A DNA stretch of 64,000 nt from Morella rubra (lineage: Eukaryota; Streptophyta; Magnoliopsida; Fagales; Myricaceae). Numbering within the stretch: position 1 is the first letter of the stretch; the number at the start of each line of letters is the position of its first letter. Location of the stretch: NCBI GenBank assembly GCA_003952965.2, contig CM025854.1:28531364-28595363 (forward strand). Reading direction: 5' to 3'. Below, piece by piece: positions 1-14,755 of this stretch. Below the pieces are notes generated by a model, which was not told the DNA's origin, made no database searches, and was given only the letters and a program-made list of their open reading frames with translations. Made by a program: the position numbers and the translations under genes.

Positions 1-3000
1 ATTGTTGCCTTGGTCCGCTCCATGCCAAGGCTTTCCCCATGTTGCTTCATTTCTTGGGACCTGATGAACTCTTCAATTCTTGCTTTCAATTCGTTGTCTG
101 GAATCAGCATGTCCGCAGTGAGATGTGAACGGTTGAAAGGGTCAGTCTGCATATCACGACCAAGATAATCAGCACAATTACTGTGGAGAGAGTGAGATGT
201 AAACTGTAAAACGCAAGAGCAGATTTACATTATCACTGAGCAGATGCCTTTGAATGACGGGTCGGTCTACAGTGATTCTTGAAGAAGGCAAGATAACTGG
301 ATCCTTCATTAAAGTATACTGCACATGAAAGACAAACAAGAACATAATCACAGGTCAACAAGAAGAGGAGTGCTTCTCCCAGCAAGGACGTGACCGCTTA
401 GTGTCACCCTCCTCCCCGTCAGAGAAAAATCAGCAGACTAAAGGTGAAGGGAGCATGAGTTCAAAATGGATCGTGCGCAATTTCATGTGTCAGACATTAT
501 TGATATGATAACCAGGTATTACCCGTCAACATATTGAAAAAAATTGGAAGAATCTAAGCCGAAAAACGTAAGTGTACTTGCCTGAATTGGGTCAAGGAAT
601 TCATCAGGTATCTCCCCAAGAGTAGCTTCAGTGTCCATTGCCTCAGAAGCTGCAACTTTGGCCTTGGCACCCAGCTCAACAAATTCCTGTACTACTCTCA
701 CATCTTCACCAATTCTTCTAAGAACATCTGCTGCAGCGCCAAATAACTAGAACATGCTCCACTTGTCAAATTAAGTTTAGCCAACCATATGGTTCAGAAG
801 AGACCAAAAAAAAAAAAAAAAACCTAGAAATTCTCGAACTAAGTCTACATTAAATTGCCAAAGAAGACAAGCTAATGGACTCTTTGACTCGGCCGAATTA
901 CCTGCTCATTGTATGATCGACCATCTTTAGATATAGCAGCTGGGAAAATATTTTCCGTATCTCCTCTTGCCAGATGCACATACATGTAGACAATCTTCAC
1001 ATAAACCATTTAGCCAGTGAGCATATTTCTGCCTTCAATTTTTTTTTAGGAATAAGGCGTAAGAGAGAAGATCACAACATATATAATGTTTGCCAGTCAG
1101 CCTGCATATTACATTTTCATTATACTAACAGCCTGTTTGTTTTCAAAATTTTAGCCAAAATTTTACTTTTATCAAACACACTTCAAAAAACTGCTTTCAC
1201 CGATTTCAATACCACTTTTTTTTAACTCCAACATAAAATTTTACTAAAATTTTAAGCCAAACGCGCTGTAAGAATTCTCAGGGTTTTACACGAAATTAGA
1301 TCTTCCAATAAAACAAAACAAAACTATCAGTATCATATGGCATACAAATACAACTTCTATAGAAAACCTGAATTTTTCAGTTTTTTTCTTTGTTTTATTC
1401 AAACCACCATGAGATTGTTAATCCAACTGCCTCATCCTTGTGAAAAGGAGAACTAACATCGCCATTCGTGAAAAAGAAAACAGCTGCTGATATCAATTTT
1501 CTGCTCATAAATCTTAGTTTACAGCCAATTCAAAATCTTTAAATGGCATTTCACTTTGCACAAGAGCTTCAAACATGAAAGAGGGTGATCACAAACATTT
1601 ATTGTAGTCACCACTGTCAACCTAAAGAGCTTTAATTTAACCTTGAATGCTGTTTGAATTAAATTGATCTCCCACTTCAAGAGTTCAAAATTAGGCAAAA
1701 CTTGATATGACAGATTTCTTTAGTGCATTTTAATTAGATGATATCCCAGGTCAGGCCCCCAAAGGTTTTTATATCTGTCCCAAGTATAACCCAACCAGAT
1801 GCCTAAACAAGCACATACAGACAGCCTTCCTTCCGTCAAATAGGCATTAAAGCTTCAAATATACCAAGGATACTTGATCATTGGCTCCACATCAGATATC
1901 CTCATCAAGTACGAAAATTTTAATTTGACAGAGAGGAAAATCGAAATCTACTTCATACCAACCTGCTTCAGCAAATGTTTGGGACGAAACTCATATTTCT
2001 CGGGGTCTTTTAGACTAAGAGATTTTCTTTGGGGGCCCACAAGTTGCAACAAGAAGTAATTGAGCATGCTGGCCACTCTCTCAACCTGGAAAAAAAAAAA
2101 AGATTAAGAGATGGGCCACAGGAAAAATTTCCTGTCGGGGCTAACATATAGGGAGGAAAAATGTAAATGCCCAATACTTACCATCTCAGGAAGTAAAAAA
2201 GGAGCTGTAATCTGCTCTGAAGTAAATGCCAGCATACTCACATCCTCATTTGCCAATTTCATATCAATCCGGATAATCTAAAAATACCCAGTACAGTACA
2301 TTTTAGCAGGTACTCTATGTTCAATAATAAAGTTCACATAAGGCCTGTATTCATAAGCAAAAAGTCAAACTGACATTCTCTTGGGAGTGGAATAGTCGGG
2401 TTCTCTCCTGCCTCTCTTGAGCTGATCTTTGCTCCCATTCTGAAGTATTTGACATCTCAGCTTCCAACTCTTTGAGTTCAAGAATTTTGTTAAGACTTTC
2501 ATCAAGAAGATAGATGCTATCATTGATCAGGAAGTTTAAGAAAGTAAGATAGACACCCTTCTCCTCCTCCTTGGCAATCTGGAGCCAAAAAAAATTTAAA
2601 GCAGTCAAACACAAACAAATTTTGGATGCATGTGCGAGCATGCATGCACACACATACACCCACATAGAGAGACAGACAGAGAATATATCAGTCCATGGAG
2701 AAGACTGGACCTGTCTCCAAGCATTACGATGACTAGGGACCTGCCAGAGGTATTCTAGAAGTTCGGCAATATTATGACGGATGTTAAACTTGTCATAGAA
2801 CTGCAAAGGATGAAAAACAAACAGGCAAATCAACAATGAGCTTCATATGTACAACACTGACAGATGAATGAGACCATGAATACTTGAAATTAAACAAACC
2901 TATTTGAACCATAAAGTGGGAGTGAAAAATAAAAAAGAAAAGAAAAAATGGCCCGATGCTTCAAATTTTTTTGACCAAGTTGCGTGCAACAGCACTAGTC

Positions 3001-6000
3001 TGACATGCTTTGATATGGTAATTGCCAGCAGAAAACAGACCACTAGGATGAACCCAAGTCCCAACCATATTGCACCAGAGCAATCTACATCCAAAAGCCA
3101 AGCCAATAGGTTGACCAACCAGGTACAAATGTCAAGAAATATTAGAGACAAGAAAATTCTTGAATCATTTGGGACAAACTCAGTCCCAAAAGCTCAGCTC
3201 CTCTAGTTGACCAGCCATGAGATAGTACTGCAGAGGTTTAATAGAGTATCAAACTTGAACTAAATTCTAGTGTGCTCAAAGCAACAAACATACATATTTG
3301 GACCTAAGTCCTAAATTCTCCCCCAACACACAAGAAGAGTTATCTTCCAAAAGTTAAGAGAGCAAAGGATCTTAGTTATTATTCTGGCTACATAATGCAC
3401 AACCTTCTCAGCTTTCTGATGACGCATTTTCATGAATGTCCCTATTTATCCAGATAAGTCTTATTCAGATCTCACCTGGTCATTAATCCTTGTGAGTAAA
3501 CACCTACTTTGAAGGATACATAGCATGCAAAGCCTGCCCAATCTACCTGTATGCATTGAACCTACCTCTGTCCCTTGCGAGGGAACAGTTGACTCACCAT
3601 GTAAACCCTGATGCTGCTTTCTTAAGCATACCTTTCATCTCTTTGTTTTTTCCTTAAGAGAAGGGCGAGAAATGCAAATTTTAGTCCCATTTATGTGAAC
3701 TGTTCCCTCCGTGATACCATATATTCTGATGGGTTTACACAATTAAGATTATCCATTTATTATTAGCAATTCTAAGTCATGGTGATTTGTTTCTTAAGAT
3801 CATTTGCCCAGCATTTTTCACACCTTTTATCTACGACAAACTGTAGTATCTCATAGCTATGACACTTGTTATTTTGTCTGACATGAATCAAGAGGTAATC
3901 ACCTGCGTGTGAGAACCAGTGAACTCAATGTCAACATAAAGCTTCAGAAGATTCCTCACAAGATACTCAAGAGACAGTTGGTGCCCTTCAAATAGAGTGG
4001 CTGTAGCAGATGAGCCACTGCACATGCAACATACAAAATGCCACAAACACATTAATACTAAGCTAGGATACACTAGGGGTACTCAATAATCTCTGTCTAT
4101 TAAAAAACATGGAAGGTGAAAAATCACCTTCTACGGGGCATCCAACAATTCAGCACTTCAACCATCTTGGCTCTGAGATAAGGGTTTCTGATAAATTCCG
4201 GACTTGCCATGAACATGATAATAAAGTTCATAAAGTCATCCTGCCAACCAAAATAAATAGCATGTATGTGAGTTGGAAGACTTTCTGGCGACAACAAAGG
4301 GCATAGATTCAGAATAAAACTTATGAACTTGAAGTCTACCAGGAACACCCCGTCCAAAGCTCTCGGAATCCTGGAAGCAAATATAAGCAATTCCATGGCA
4401 TCTTCCAAAAAATGCTCTGGCATAGACGCAAATTCCATTGGGCAAGTGGATGGAAGAGGCATCTTAAATCCACCAATCAGGCTAACCAACCAAACCACCA
4501 TTAAACGGTAGAAAGAAAGAGCATTCTGAATAAGTGTTCCGTCCTACAAAGAGAAGTAAAAAAAAAAAAAAGAATCAGAGTCCGTAGAATCGATAATCAC
4601 AATGAAAAAGACAATATAGACATATATAGATATCAAGGAACCAAAGTACCCTTAAAAGAATAAACAAATTCTAAGCAATCTCAAGCGGAGACAGGTACTT
4701 GCTAGAAGGGGAAAAATGTTGTAAAACATAAATCATCTGATACTCGGGGGTATGATAAAAGGAAAATGCAGCACATGCTACATCTATACATCATATTCAC
4801 AGGAAACAAACATTATTCTTTTCCTCCTTTTGCCAAAGGAACACACTACTTTAAAAAATGAAAATAGAAGCATAAATACGAAACAAGAGTCAAATTCTCA
4901 AAAAAAAAAAAAAAAAAGAGTGAAAAAGCAACTAAGATGTCGAAGTTGGGGACAACAGAAACTGAAATGCAGAGGCTCCTCAGTTTCGCTGAAGTTTAGG
5001 CTCAGACTGACCACACCAACGGACACATTCAATGTTGTATAACAAGAATGAAAATGACTAGGAGATACTCTGACCACCCAAATAATTTCAATTGAAGTCA
5101 CATTCCACAAAAATAGATTCAAACTTTTGGCCTCCATGATCCACTGTCATATATGATTCAACCAACTTCAAGTTGTGAAAGAATATGAAATTTGTCTGTA
5201 GCACAGGTTTGTCTGAGTGCAAGTACACACCCACAGAGAGAGAGAGAGAGAGAGAGAGAAACATGGCATACCCTCAATATCTGAGCTTCATAACAAAGTT
5301 TTTCCTGTGAATACAACTCTATTTCTTTCTCAAGGCGAGAAACGTCCATCTCCACTGCTGGAGTAGAAGCATGCCCTTGCATGGATTTAAGCGAAGAAAG
5401 AGCATCTTCACACCTTTGAATGTCCTAAAAAAGGATTACAAAATGATTACTATTTTCCGATGTGCAATTCTATGTTTACTCATACACTCAGGACGTTACC
5501 TGAACTAAATGTTTAAAGTCGGAAAATGCTTTTAATAAACCCAAGTTGAGCACCCTTGCAGTCATAAAGAAGCATTCGGTAATAAATGGAAACTTAGTTT
5601 TATCACCGCCGGATGCTGGCTTTGCATTAGAGGATCCACTAGAACTACTACCAGAACTGGTGGCCTCCTGAGATTGGAGCAGCCGATTTTCGCCATCAGT
5701 ATATTGTTTAGAGCCATCAATTTTCCCCAAATCATTAGTATTAAGCCATTCAGCAACTTCTTCAGATGATGCATGGAGAGCAGTCAACCCTCTTACACAA
5801 AATAACACCAGTGATTAGGAGAAGAAAATCTACATCAACATAAATATAGCCAAGAAAATCAAAGTCCACAAACAGAAAGGCCTCACCTCAAATCCAGTCT
5901 GTTACTGTGAAATACATATTTCGGATTAATTTTATCCCTTTTTGTTAAGTTTGCATCTAAAAAAGGCTCGCACAGCTTAAGCATAACAGCACTGAGACTG

Positions 6001-8662
6001 ACAAACATGCCTGAACTCGCACAAGATAGAGGATCAACCTGTACCAAAAGTTATGCACAACGCAACATCAAATTATGAAAAGAAAGTGACAGTATTACCA
6101 ATAAGTATCATTTTCAACAGAAAACCATATATCACTTTCTCAATTCACACAACTACAAACTGAGAAATGCTATGAGAAATGGGGAAATACCTGGATATGA
6201 GACCTCGAAGAGTTTTTATTGATCACCTCTGCAAGATACTCGAGCACATTTTCCCGGGTGTCCATATTTTTAAGGAGTGCAAGAAGAATTTCTGCTAGAC
6301 CACCATACAAGTTATTCATGACTGTTTTGATTGTGGTAAATGAGGATAATAAATCAGCTGATCGACGAGTTGATGCTTCTGAAAAGCACTGCTGCCTGGC
6401 GTTTACAGAGTAATAATGCACAAATGAGAAAGCATTCTTAGGAACCCCAACCAAAAGCAGTCCAAAGCTACAGTTTCACAAGTTCCATAGGGATAAAAAC
6501 CACCAACCATGTACAAAATTACGTGGACAGAAAGAGTTGGGGGGTTGGAAATAAACAAACAAACAAGCACGGGGTTTGAACTATAACCTAAATTAGGAAG
6601 CAGCAAAAGTAAAGAAACATGTAAAGGCATGTTCTTTTCTACACAATTACCCTAACTCTCACACCAAACAACAGCAACAAATACCATTCTGCTAGTGCTC
6701 CTCTTATTCCACACTTTTGAAAGAAAAAAAAAAAGGTTCCAGTGGTCCTAAACCAAGCGAAAGAAAAGGTCCACCAGAACTAAAAGAGATACGGCGATAG
6801 TCACAATGGCATATGCACACCAATTAATAATTTCGTATCCTAGCTTTAATCTAGTACAAAGTCAACATCTTGTTCTGATAAACAATGTAATCAACCAAGC
6901 AAAATAGAAGTCATACTAAACCAATATCAATAAATCAAAGAAATCACTATCAATACATCAAACAGCCAACTCCCTGATCTCATCACCTACTGGTTCATTT
7001 GGATGAAGGCACCCACACCAACATCACTGACACTCAACTATGACCTATGATTGCTATGACATTTGGCCCCCAATTAGCACTATAATTAACTTGATTAGCC
7101 TAATTGCATCCCCCAACTAATGTCAGTCTGTCTCCTAAGCTAAAGAAGTTCCAAACCACAAGCCCTCAACTTGAACTGCCAGTTTAGAACTCCTGCCCAG
7201 AATACCACACAGAATGAGCTGAGCTTCAGGATATGCAAATGGTTGAAGATGGTCTTATTGTTATGCCAATTTCGCCTCCTCTATCTGATCCACAACCAAA
7301 CTATCCTTTAGCTAATAAGTTAAAAACTAAGCAGATTGGGAGGTTGCTCAAATGTGATAAAAGAGGTCAAATATTCATTTTCTTAATTAGGCATTTTAAG
7401 ACAATTGCATCGAAATGCATAATACAGCTTCCTAATGTAAATGAAAAGCCTCACATGCATTAACCATACAGTTTCAAGAAGTTCAGAAACTGAAGAATCA
7501 CGGGTAGTGATGGAAACAAATAAAACTGCCTCCTTTTCTACTGTTTTTGCTTTGTAAACATAAAACAGAATACTTAGGTAAGCCAGAAGGATGCCTCATG
7601 TTCAGTCGAGTGGAACTTTTGTTTTCCATAGTATTAAACCCCGGGACAGAGAATATTCTAGATTTTGATTGTTCTCTCTTCCTACATCTTCAAGCCGCCA
7701 CGCAATACCAAGTTGATTAGATAACAATTGCAACCCACAAGAGCACAAGCACCCGATATGAAAAATCCAAACTAGTGGACGAAGAATTCCACTCACCCCA
7801 CGTCAGGCTGGCTCTTGAAAATGGGATGATCAGGTAGAGCACTGACATGAAAAAATGGCCCTAAAATGCTCGTCATCTCAATCACCCGACCGTTCAGATA
7901 CACTCCTTTCGGTATCCACCAGGGATGATTCACTAACGATTTGGCACCAACCGGGAAGCTGACCAAATATAACAAGGCCCTTAAAGGCTGCTGAAAGTTC
8001 CCGAGCGCGGAAACCTTAAGCACACTGCCCCTCAAGTCCTCATACAAGCCCTTCAATATCGGGTCCAAGCTATCGAAATCAGAGTCCCTAAAGAACTCCT
8101 CCAAGAAACCAGGTGGGCATTGACTTCCCACGCCACCACTACTACTACGGCCGAACCCGTCCACCGAGCTCCCAACCTCCGAGAAAATCAGCGGCAACAA
8201 CGGCGAATTACTCGTGCCTGAAGTAGTATTCAAATTCGAATTCGACGGATTCGGGAACAACTCGGGGTTCCCCAAGTGAATCCTACAATAGGAGACCGAC
8301 AATTTCTTGGCTTGCTTCACCACCGACTCCATCTCAAACCGCACATTCTTGTCCTTCATGGAAGTTATCTTCTTCCCCTCCTCGTAGGCGCGGCGATAGC
8401 AGCCGATCAGGTACTGGAAAGGCGGCTCCGCCGAGGCAAAATTCCCCGAGAGCCGATCGATCAGGACCCGCTCCATCAAATCCCTCGAGAGCTTCAAGTC
8501 CTTGCCCTCGCTCAGAATCTCGGCCGCGGTCAGCTCCAAGTAGACGATTCGAGCATCGGACGATGACTCCGCCGGATCAGTCAGCGATGCGAAGAAGATT
8601 TTCCGGAGGATTACGTCCTCGATTTCCTCCGGAGACCTCCTTTGGGCTTTTGGGGTCGCCAT
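1..8662 (-). CDS. MUSE3: Ubiquitin conjugation factor E4 (UFD2-type U-box ligase), 3' end cut by window
   Basis: Sixteen exons join in frame: 8662-7797, 6395-6191, 6038-5887, 5791-5500, 5424-5272, 4543-4340, 4240-4128, 4017-3903, 2800-2711, 2578-2375, 2277-2182, 2085-1963, 994-902, 746-582, 318-229 and 146-1. They give about 1,035 residues, against about 1,038 in Arabidopsis UFD2/MUSE3, so only the last few residues and the stop are missing. The N-terminus ([20 protein letters not shown]) and the long UFD2 core match the family. The C-terminal U-box begins near residue 953 (DEFLDPIQ, then [20 protein letters not shown] and DPFNRSHLT). E4 enzymes extend ubiquitin chains on substrates already ubiquitinated, feeding Cdc48 and the proteasome; in Arabidopsis MUSE3 helps turn over NLR immune receptors (family knowledge). 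An in-frame ATG also lies 22 codons upstream at 8728, but conservation favours 8662. The intron inside the U-box coding region uses a GC donor. Confidence 0.95.
582..746 (-). other. E4 exon 14 ending at a GC splice donor
   Basis: Read on the minus strand, this exon ends ...GACCCAATTCAG and is followed by GCAAGT (581-576) instead of GT. Reading through reaches a stop about 20 codons later. Joining to the acceptor before 318 restores the conserved U-box start (DPIQ then YTLMKDPV). This is a GC-AG intron with an otherwise strong donor consensus. Confidence 0.85.
1129..1270. repeat. Short AT-rich inverted-repeat element (MITE-like) in an E4 intron
   Basis: The left end reads ACAGCCTGTTTGTTTTC then AAAATTTTAG. 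The right end, reverse-complemented, reads ACAGCGCGTTTGGCTTAAAA. These imperfect terminal inverted repeats enclose about 140 bp of AT-rich DNA in intron 12 of the E4 gene. The ends resemble non-autonomous hAT-like elements common in plants. I could not identify a clear target-site duplication. Confidence 0.5.
5235..5259. repeat. (GA)n microsatellite
   Basis: About 12 GA units lie just inside the intron after E4 exon 5, close to its donor site. A pure dinucleotide run. Confidence 0.95.
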
Positions 8663-9030
8663 ATTGGAAAGCTTTTTCCTTTCTCCGGTAAATGGTCTTA
8701 GAAGAAGAGACTGAAATTTCTTCAGCAAACCGGTACTTTCCCCTTTAAAAAACTAAACAAAAGAAAGAAAGATTGGTCTTTCAGAAGGGGTTTTGTGAAG
8801 TTTTCCCGGGAAACAAGCAGATAGGTGGGTGAATTTGATAGTAGAATCACAGTTTAGTAGTGAAGTCAAGGCGTTGAGCACTGAGCCGCGCAAATTGCAA
8901 TTGGGACCGTAGGAGTAGACAGAGCCACAAAGGCAAGGTACCTAGGACTTATATGGAACACGGAGGTGGTCGTTTCTTCTAGAAGACGGTGTCGTCTCCA
9001 ATTCCCTGTACAACTTTCGGAGAATGACTC

Positions 9031-9267
9031 GGGGACGTTGGTTGCAGAAAAATTTTAAAATTTTAAAAAAATTTTAAGATATCTGTGTGATGTTTGAGTT
9101 TTATTAATATTTGTATATAAGTGGTTGTGTTGTATTGATATTTATAAAAAAGATAATATTAAATTATATTAATATTTATGTAAAAATAATATTTTAATTT
9201 TAATTTTAAAAATTAAATTAAAATTAAAATTAAAATTTTAAAAATTTTATCAAAATAAACGTCCCAT
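9031..9267. repeat. AT-rich foldback (MITE-like) element
   Basis: The left edge (GGGGACGTTGGTTGCAGAAA, then alternating A/T runs) is mirrored at the right edge (AAAATTTTATCAAAATAAAC then GTCCC). A long internal palindrome of TTTTAAATT-type runs spans roughly 9191-9249. It has no coding capacity. Assignment to a non-autonomous DNA transposon is inference. Confidence 0.45.
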
Positions 9268-9571
9268 TGTACTCGGCCAAATCAAAACATTTGTTAGTCT
9301 ATGAATCTATCTAATTAAAAAAAAAAAAAAACATCTATCTAATTCTTAAGGTCGTTTGCCCGAAAACGACACCCTGTTACTCCAGAAAGTATGACCAAGG
9401 GGGACTTCTTGGCAGGGGCAAAACTAGGATATTATTTGTTGGGGGGCCAAACTGAAAGATAATAATTTTTGGTGGAATCAATTGTAAAAAAATAAACAAC
9501 AATAATGTCATTGACCTACTGCACCTATGTTGAGAATATTATTATTAATTTATTAAGTCATCAAAGATATG

Positions 9572-9634
9572 TAACACTCCAATTTGAAAAATTATGTTAA
9601 GTGATAACACTCCAATTCGAAAAATTATGTTAAA
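9572..9634. repeat. 33-bp tandem duplication
   Basis: The unit TAACACTCCAATT(T/C)GAAA... is present twice in a row with a few substitutions, inside otherwise anonymous AT-rich spacer. Confidence 0.8.
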
Positions 9635-10373
9635 TGAATATTTTGAGTTTAAAAGAAAGATAAAGGCCTAATTTTATTTTATTTTATTTTTATTTTAAAT
9701 GCTAAAGAATGGAGATTGAATTGTATTCTTTAAATTTAAAAGTCTTGAAATAGAGATTTTTTTGAAACTCTTGTGTTGTGAAAATTAAATATGCGAAAGG
9801 TTTGTTTGTTTTATAAAATCGAAATGTTCTAACATGGGATATGTTAATGTAAATTTTAAATTAACATGAGTAGTTGAAAGGTGGATAATTTATAATTCAA
9901 TCTTTCAAACCATCAATGAGTGAATAGTATATTTATCCGGGTCCCTTTCGTTCTTTTGCTTTTTACGTCCTTCTTAGAGCAGGACAATTTACTGTGGGAA
10001 GGTCGTATGGACTATGGAACGCACAGGAACAAATATACAGAAAGGGGCTGAATGACCCTCCTGGTATATTGATATGTGACCACGCTTATGATTCAGAAAG
10101 ATTATGAAAGGATGGTGCCTTGTATGATCCTATTCAGAAATTTACTTTGTAATACATCGTGGATAAATCTACCCAAAAAAAAAAATTTCTAAAATACAAA
10201 AAAATTCCTCTTATTCCTCTTGCCCCTTCTGCCAGACAGCCAGATGAATCAGGTTGTATACTGTTCTAAGACTGCAACCCACTTGATAATAACATTCTGC
10301 GGGAAGATGTGTTTGAACGAAAGGCTGTAAGTTCCCCATGTAATCACGTTAAACAAAAACCAGTGCCAAGATT

Positions 10374-13300
10374 TCAGAACAACTCGTGACTTCCACCACC
10401 ATCATCAGATTGAGGCCCTGATGAGTGTTTTGCATTAGCAGGACCAAATAGCAACTCCAGGCAGAAAGCAGGGCCACATATTGATCTTCCATTTTTCCCC
10501 ACTTTATCCAATTCCCCCACAGGGAGCTGCAATGTTTCAGAAAGCGTAAGATAACTGGACTTAGAATGAATAAACCGTTAACCTCAATTTTAACGACCTA
10601 ATATTTACGTTAACGCAGTTATTTAATTATTTATTTACATTATAAACTTTATGAAGTTAGCCTTTATTTTATCAGTTGTTAAACAGAAGTTAGCCAATTT
10701 CAGTTGTAAACAGCCCTCTGAACTTGGGAAAGCATTCTATCTATTGGAAGGCAATTCACTGTCAAGTATTCTCAAACCATTAAACTCATTATGATGTCCT
10801 TTCTCGCAATCCTAAACTATCTCGGATTCAAGGAACATAAGCATTTAGTGGCATGACACATTTTAACGTCGTGAGCTTGCGATTCAGGAAAGGAAAGGAC
10901 AAAATGCAACCGGAAATTGGTAACTCTAGGTCCAAGGACTTATTCAAAGTGACAATAGCTCTATGGGGAGATTAGCATTCTGCTCTTATTATAGAAGGCA
11001 GCACAAGACTGCAAAGCATGTGTAGAGAACCATAAGTACCTGTAACAAGCTGCTCTTAATGAAAGCCGTATTGAAGCAGCAATAAAAGAGTCGCCCTCCA
11101 AACATTTTTTGGTAGAATATTATGCGGACATCTCCAGTAACCTGTCCAACCAAACATGGTCAATTACCCAGACTTTAGTGTGAAACATGTGGAAACGACA
11201 CAACCTTACCTCCCCACACGTGATATCATCACAAAGTTTTGATGACTTACAAGAAGGGCATGTGGTTGAGATAGACTTTGTGATTTACAATCTTATCATG
11301 AACCAAAAATTTTACATATAAAATTGGATTTATTGATCCTTTTCTACCTATATGAATCTCTCAAGATCTTTCTGACAAATGCCAAATTACTGAACATCCT
11401 GAACCTTGCCAATAGACACAAAGCTATGTATATAGCACAAATCAATGAAATTACTTACTCGCAGAGGCTTCTCAAAATAATGGTCAAGACAGGTTTTCTG
11501 GTAGATTATGGAACTTTCTGTGTCCATTTGAACCACAACATGTTCTTCTAACTGTGATTTCTTCCCTTCTTCATCAATGTTGGTGAAAGAGAGATAATAC
11601 TGAGGACTGTTACTTCTTTGATAACCCTTATTAATTTCTCTGCAGCAACTCCGTGCGAGTTCTACAGATGGACGGTACAACTGATCAGGCATCTGTGAAA
11701 AAGGGTGAAAAAGATCTTCTGAGCAGATACTGAAAAGCAGCTAATCAAATAATGTCCAAGACATATTCCGACTTGCTCAAAATTTAGAGGAATCAAAAAT
11801 AAAATTGTTCCAGGAAAATGAACAAGTGAAACGAGAACAGACAATAGAATTAGAGCAAGAATTAGCAACAACTCGCATTTTTGCATGACATATTAGCAAC
11901 TAACACTTGGCCAACTGGATAAAAACTTAAAACCCAAGTTATGACCTATTGAAATAAGAAAGAAGTGAATTATGCCAAAAGAATTTTCCCTTCACATTTT
12001 TACTGCAATTGAATTTTGAGAAACTTGAAAAGCACAATAAAGTTTTGAGACAACTAAATGAATAGAAGGAAAATCTCCAGTCAATGTATCAGGGTTTCCA
12101 TATAATAAAAAGTGAGTTCTGCAGATGAAAAAATGAAATCCAAATGAGATATTAATGCCTTTCCCCTAAGAACTGGACTAGGATGGGTTACCTCTTGCAA
12201 TTCTGTAACCACAAAAAAGATTGTGTCAACGTTAACTAAGTCATGAAGTCGGATCCGCCGCAATTCCCGGCTACAAGGTTCAGGCAAAATCACATCTGGC
12301 AGTTCGTTATGGATGCCCGTCGGAGAAGAAAGTACCCGTTCCCAGTATCTCACATAACGGCGTTGGCTTGGTATTGAAACCTGTTCAATGCAATGTGGGA
12401 TACATTTCCTTAAAGAATGCTATAAGAAACATATACAACCTTCTGCAAAATTGAAAAAAGAAAATTTTGAATTGGCAGAATATAATATATATATATATAT
12501 ACCCTTTTTCTGCTTGCAACTTCAACCTTTCCTCGTGTACCTCATAAAAAAATCCATGATTAATTTTTTTTTTCTCTCCGGACATTGGGGCTGATACCAC
12601 CCTCCTCTCTCTCTCTACACCCCCCCCCAAAAAAAAAAAAAAAAATTCCTAGCTGCTAGTAGCTTTGACCTATGCTTTTGATGTATCTGCTTCACTAAAT
12701 TCTCAACTAACTTCTAATAAAAAAACATGTGATAGAAAGCAGCACATTTCTACTCAGATAAACTTCATACAAATTTTTTTCGCCAGTCAAGTCTAAGGGC
12801 AAAACTTTCCTGTTCCTTAAAAGAATCCAAAGTTTTGCTAGCATGCTTTTATCTGATGTCTCAGCCAATAACCTATCTGGTCTTCCCACTTACTTGCAGC
12901 TCCTTTTGGTCACGCTTAGGTTTTTCTTGCCGGCACAGTTTCTTTCATTGAACATGGCAAAATTGTAATTGGTTTGGCATTTGTTCACTATCGGTCCTTT
13001 CTTGTCTTTCTTTCTTGCCATTCTCAACATCTGCATTACATATGCACACACACATAGCAACATATCTGGGATTTGTCATTCAGAGGGCCAATTTGAAAGA
13101 ACCCTACATTGTCCCATAGGGCTACTCTAGTGCACGTGAAAACTTTGGACAAGGGGAGGGGAAGAAAAGCCAACACTTATTTATACCAGAACCATAGGCA
13201 GATAAAAGGAAAATAATTGATTCCCAACTAACATCATGTCACCTTCTTATATATTTGAATTAACTGCAAAACTATACATGACTTGAAACAAAGGAGAGTA

Positions 13301-14712
13301 ATTAATCACTGATGACATAACTCAATGAATCAGACTGTATTGACCAACTTGCCAAATATTTAAAAACCATTTACAATCATTCTGCATCCTAAAGTCCCAG
13401 AATGACAATATTGCTTAATTATTTCCTTCCTGTAATATCCATGGGTTCGTGCTACTCCAATTATTACCCACAAGGTTTTCTTGCCTAATTAATACCAGCC
13501 GAAGAATTTCTGCCGGCAGATATTTTCAAATTCCTAATAGGTCACTAACCAATCAAATTTAGTGAATGTAAACGAGCTGATCTTCAAATTATCAAGTGAT
13601 TCTTTGCTTTTACTACCATACACCGATGATGTTGCTTTAGCATTTGAAATTGGCAGTGTTACACAAAATCTAACTTACTCCTTCATTATTGGTGGTCCGT
13701 CTATCTGCATATAACTGAAGAGCCTCATCTGCGGACATGCCAGTGTAAACTAGATAGGCACACACCATTAACCCTGTTCGACCTTTGCCTGCCTGTAAAT
13801 TGTAATAAGAACCACCAAAACTAAGGCCAAAACAAATGTATCAAATTAACAACCATAGATATGACATTTAGGTTGTCAAACAAACACAAACAAATGTTGC
13901 AAATTTTTCTATTTCATAGTTACTATGAGGTCAATGGACTGAGTTCAATGGTTACCAGTAAGATTGCACCCTACAAATGTTCAAAGAAACATCTCCACGG
14001 CTTGCAAACTTGGGAAACCAAGACATGGGAATCATATACCTGATCTTTCAGTGAACAAATGAAAGCCAGTCCTGTACCTTGGTACAGTGTAATTACCGAG
14101 TGGAAGAAAGTCCTTACCCAGACAGCAACTAGCTTAAGATACAATGACTAACATAAGAGTAATAAGGAGACGTAATGAAGACACAACACTGAGCTGTTAG
14201 GATTCATAACCGGATTCATAACCAGTGGAAGGCTGCAATTAATTATTGCGGTAGTCTATTCTCAAGCAACCCATTTTCTGAAAACTAGAGACCAGGTTTC
14301 ATGTTGACAACCCATGAACCAGTGTATGTGTTATGGTCAGCTAAGTGGCTACCAAAGTTGAAATTAAGCTAATTTTAGTTTCCAGAAGTATGGCCAGATT
14401 GTTGTAATTCTGATACTGATCGAGATCAAAATGGACATAGGGAAAAAAGCTAAAGAAAATTGTAGAAGATGACAGACAAAAATGGCAGGTTTGAAAACAA
14501 TACCATGCAGTGTACAACAGCAACATTTTTTGGTTCACAAGTTAGCCATGAATGAACGCTTTCACAGAAAATCTTAATCATTTGGAGAGGCGGAACATGG
14601 TTGTCATCAAAGGGATATGCCTCCACACGGCCATGAAAATGTGACGGATCATATGTTTCTTCTATACAGAGATTGTAGATCTGCAAGAAACCATTAGAGA
14701 AACAATACCTAT

Positions 14713-14755
<43 letters not shown>

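Larger units (their letters stand above)
8663..10373. other. Spacer between E4 and PTEN1: E4 promoter/leader and repeats
   Basis: No gene is supported here. The first 250-300 bases next to E4 are moderately GC-rich and are probably its leader and promoter. From about 9030 the sequence turns very AT-rich, with a foldback-like element and a small tandem duplication. The part from about 9,950 to 10,373 should hold the 3' UTR of the neighbouring PTEN1-like gene, which reads toward it on the same strand. Confidence 0.6.
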
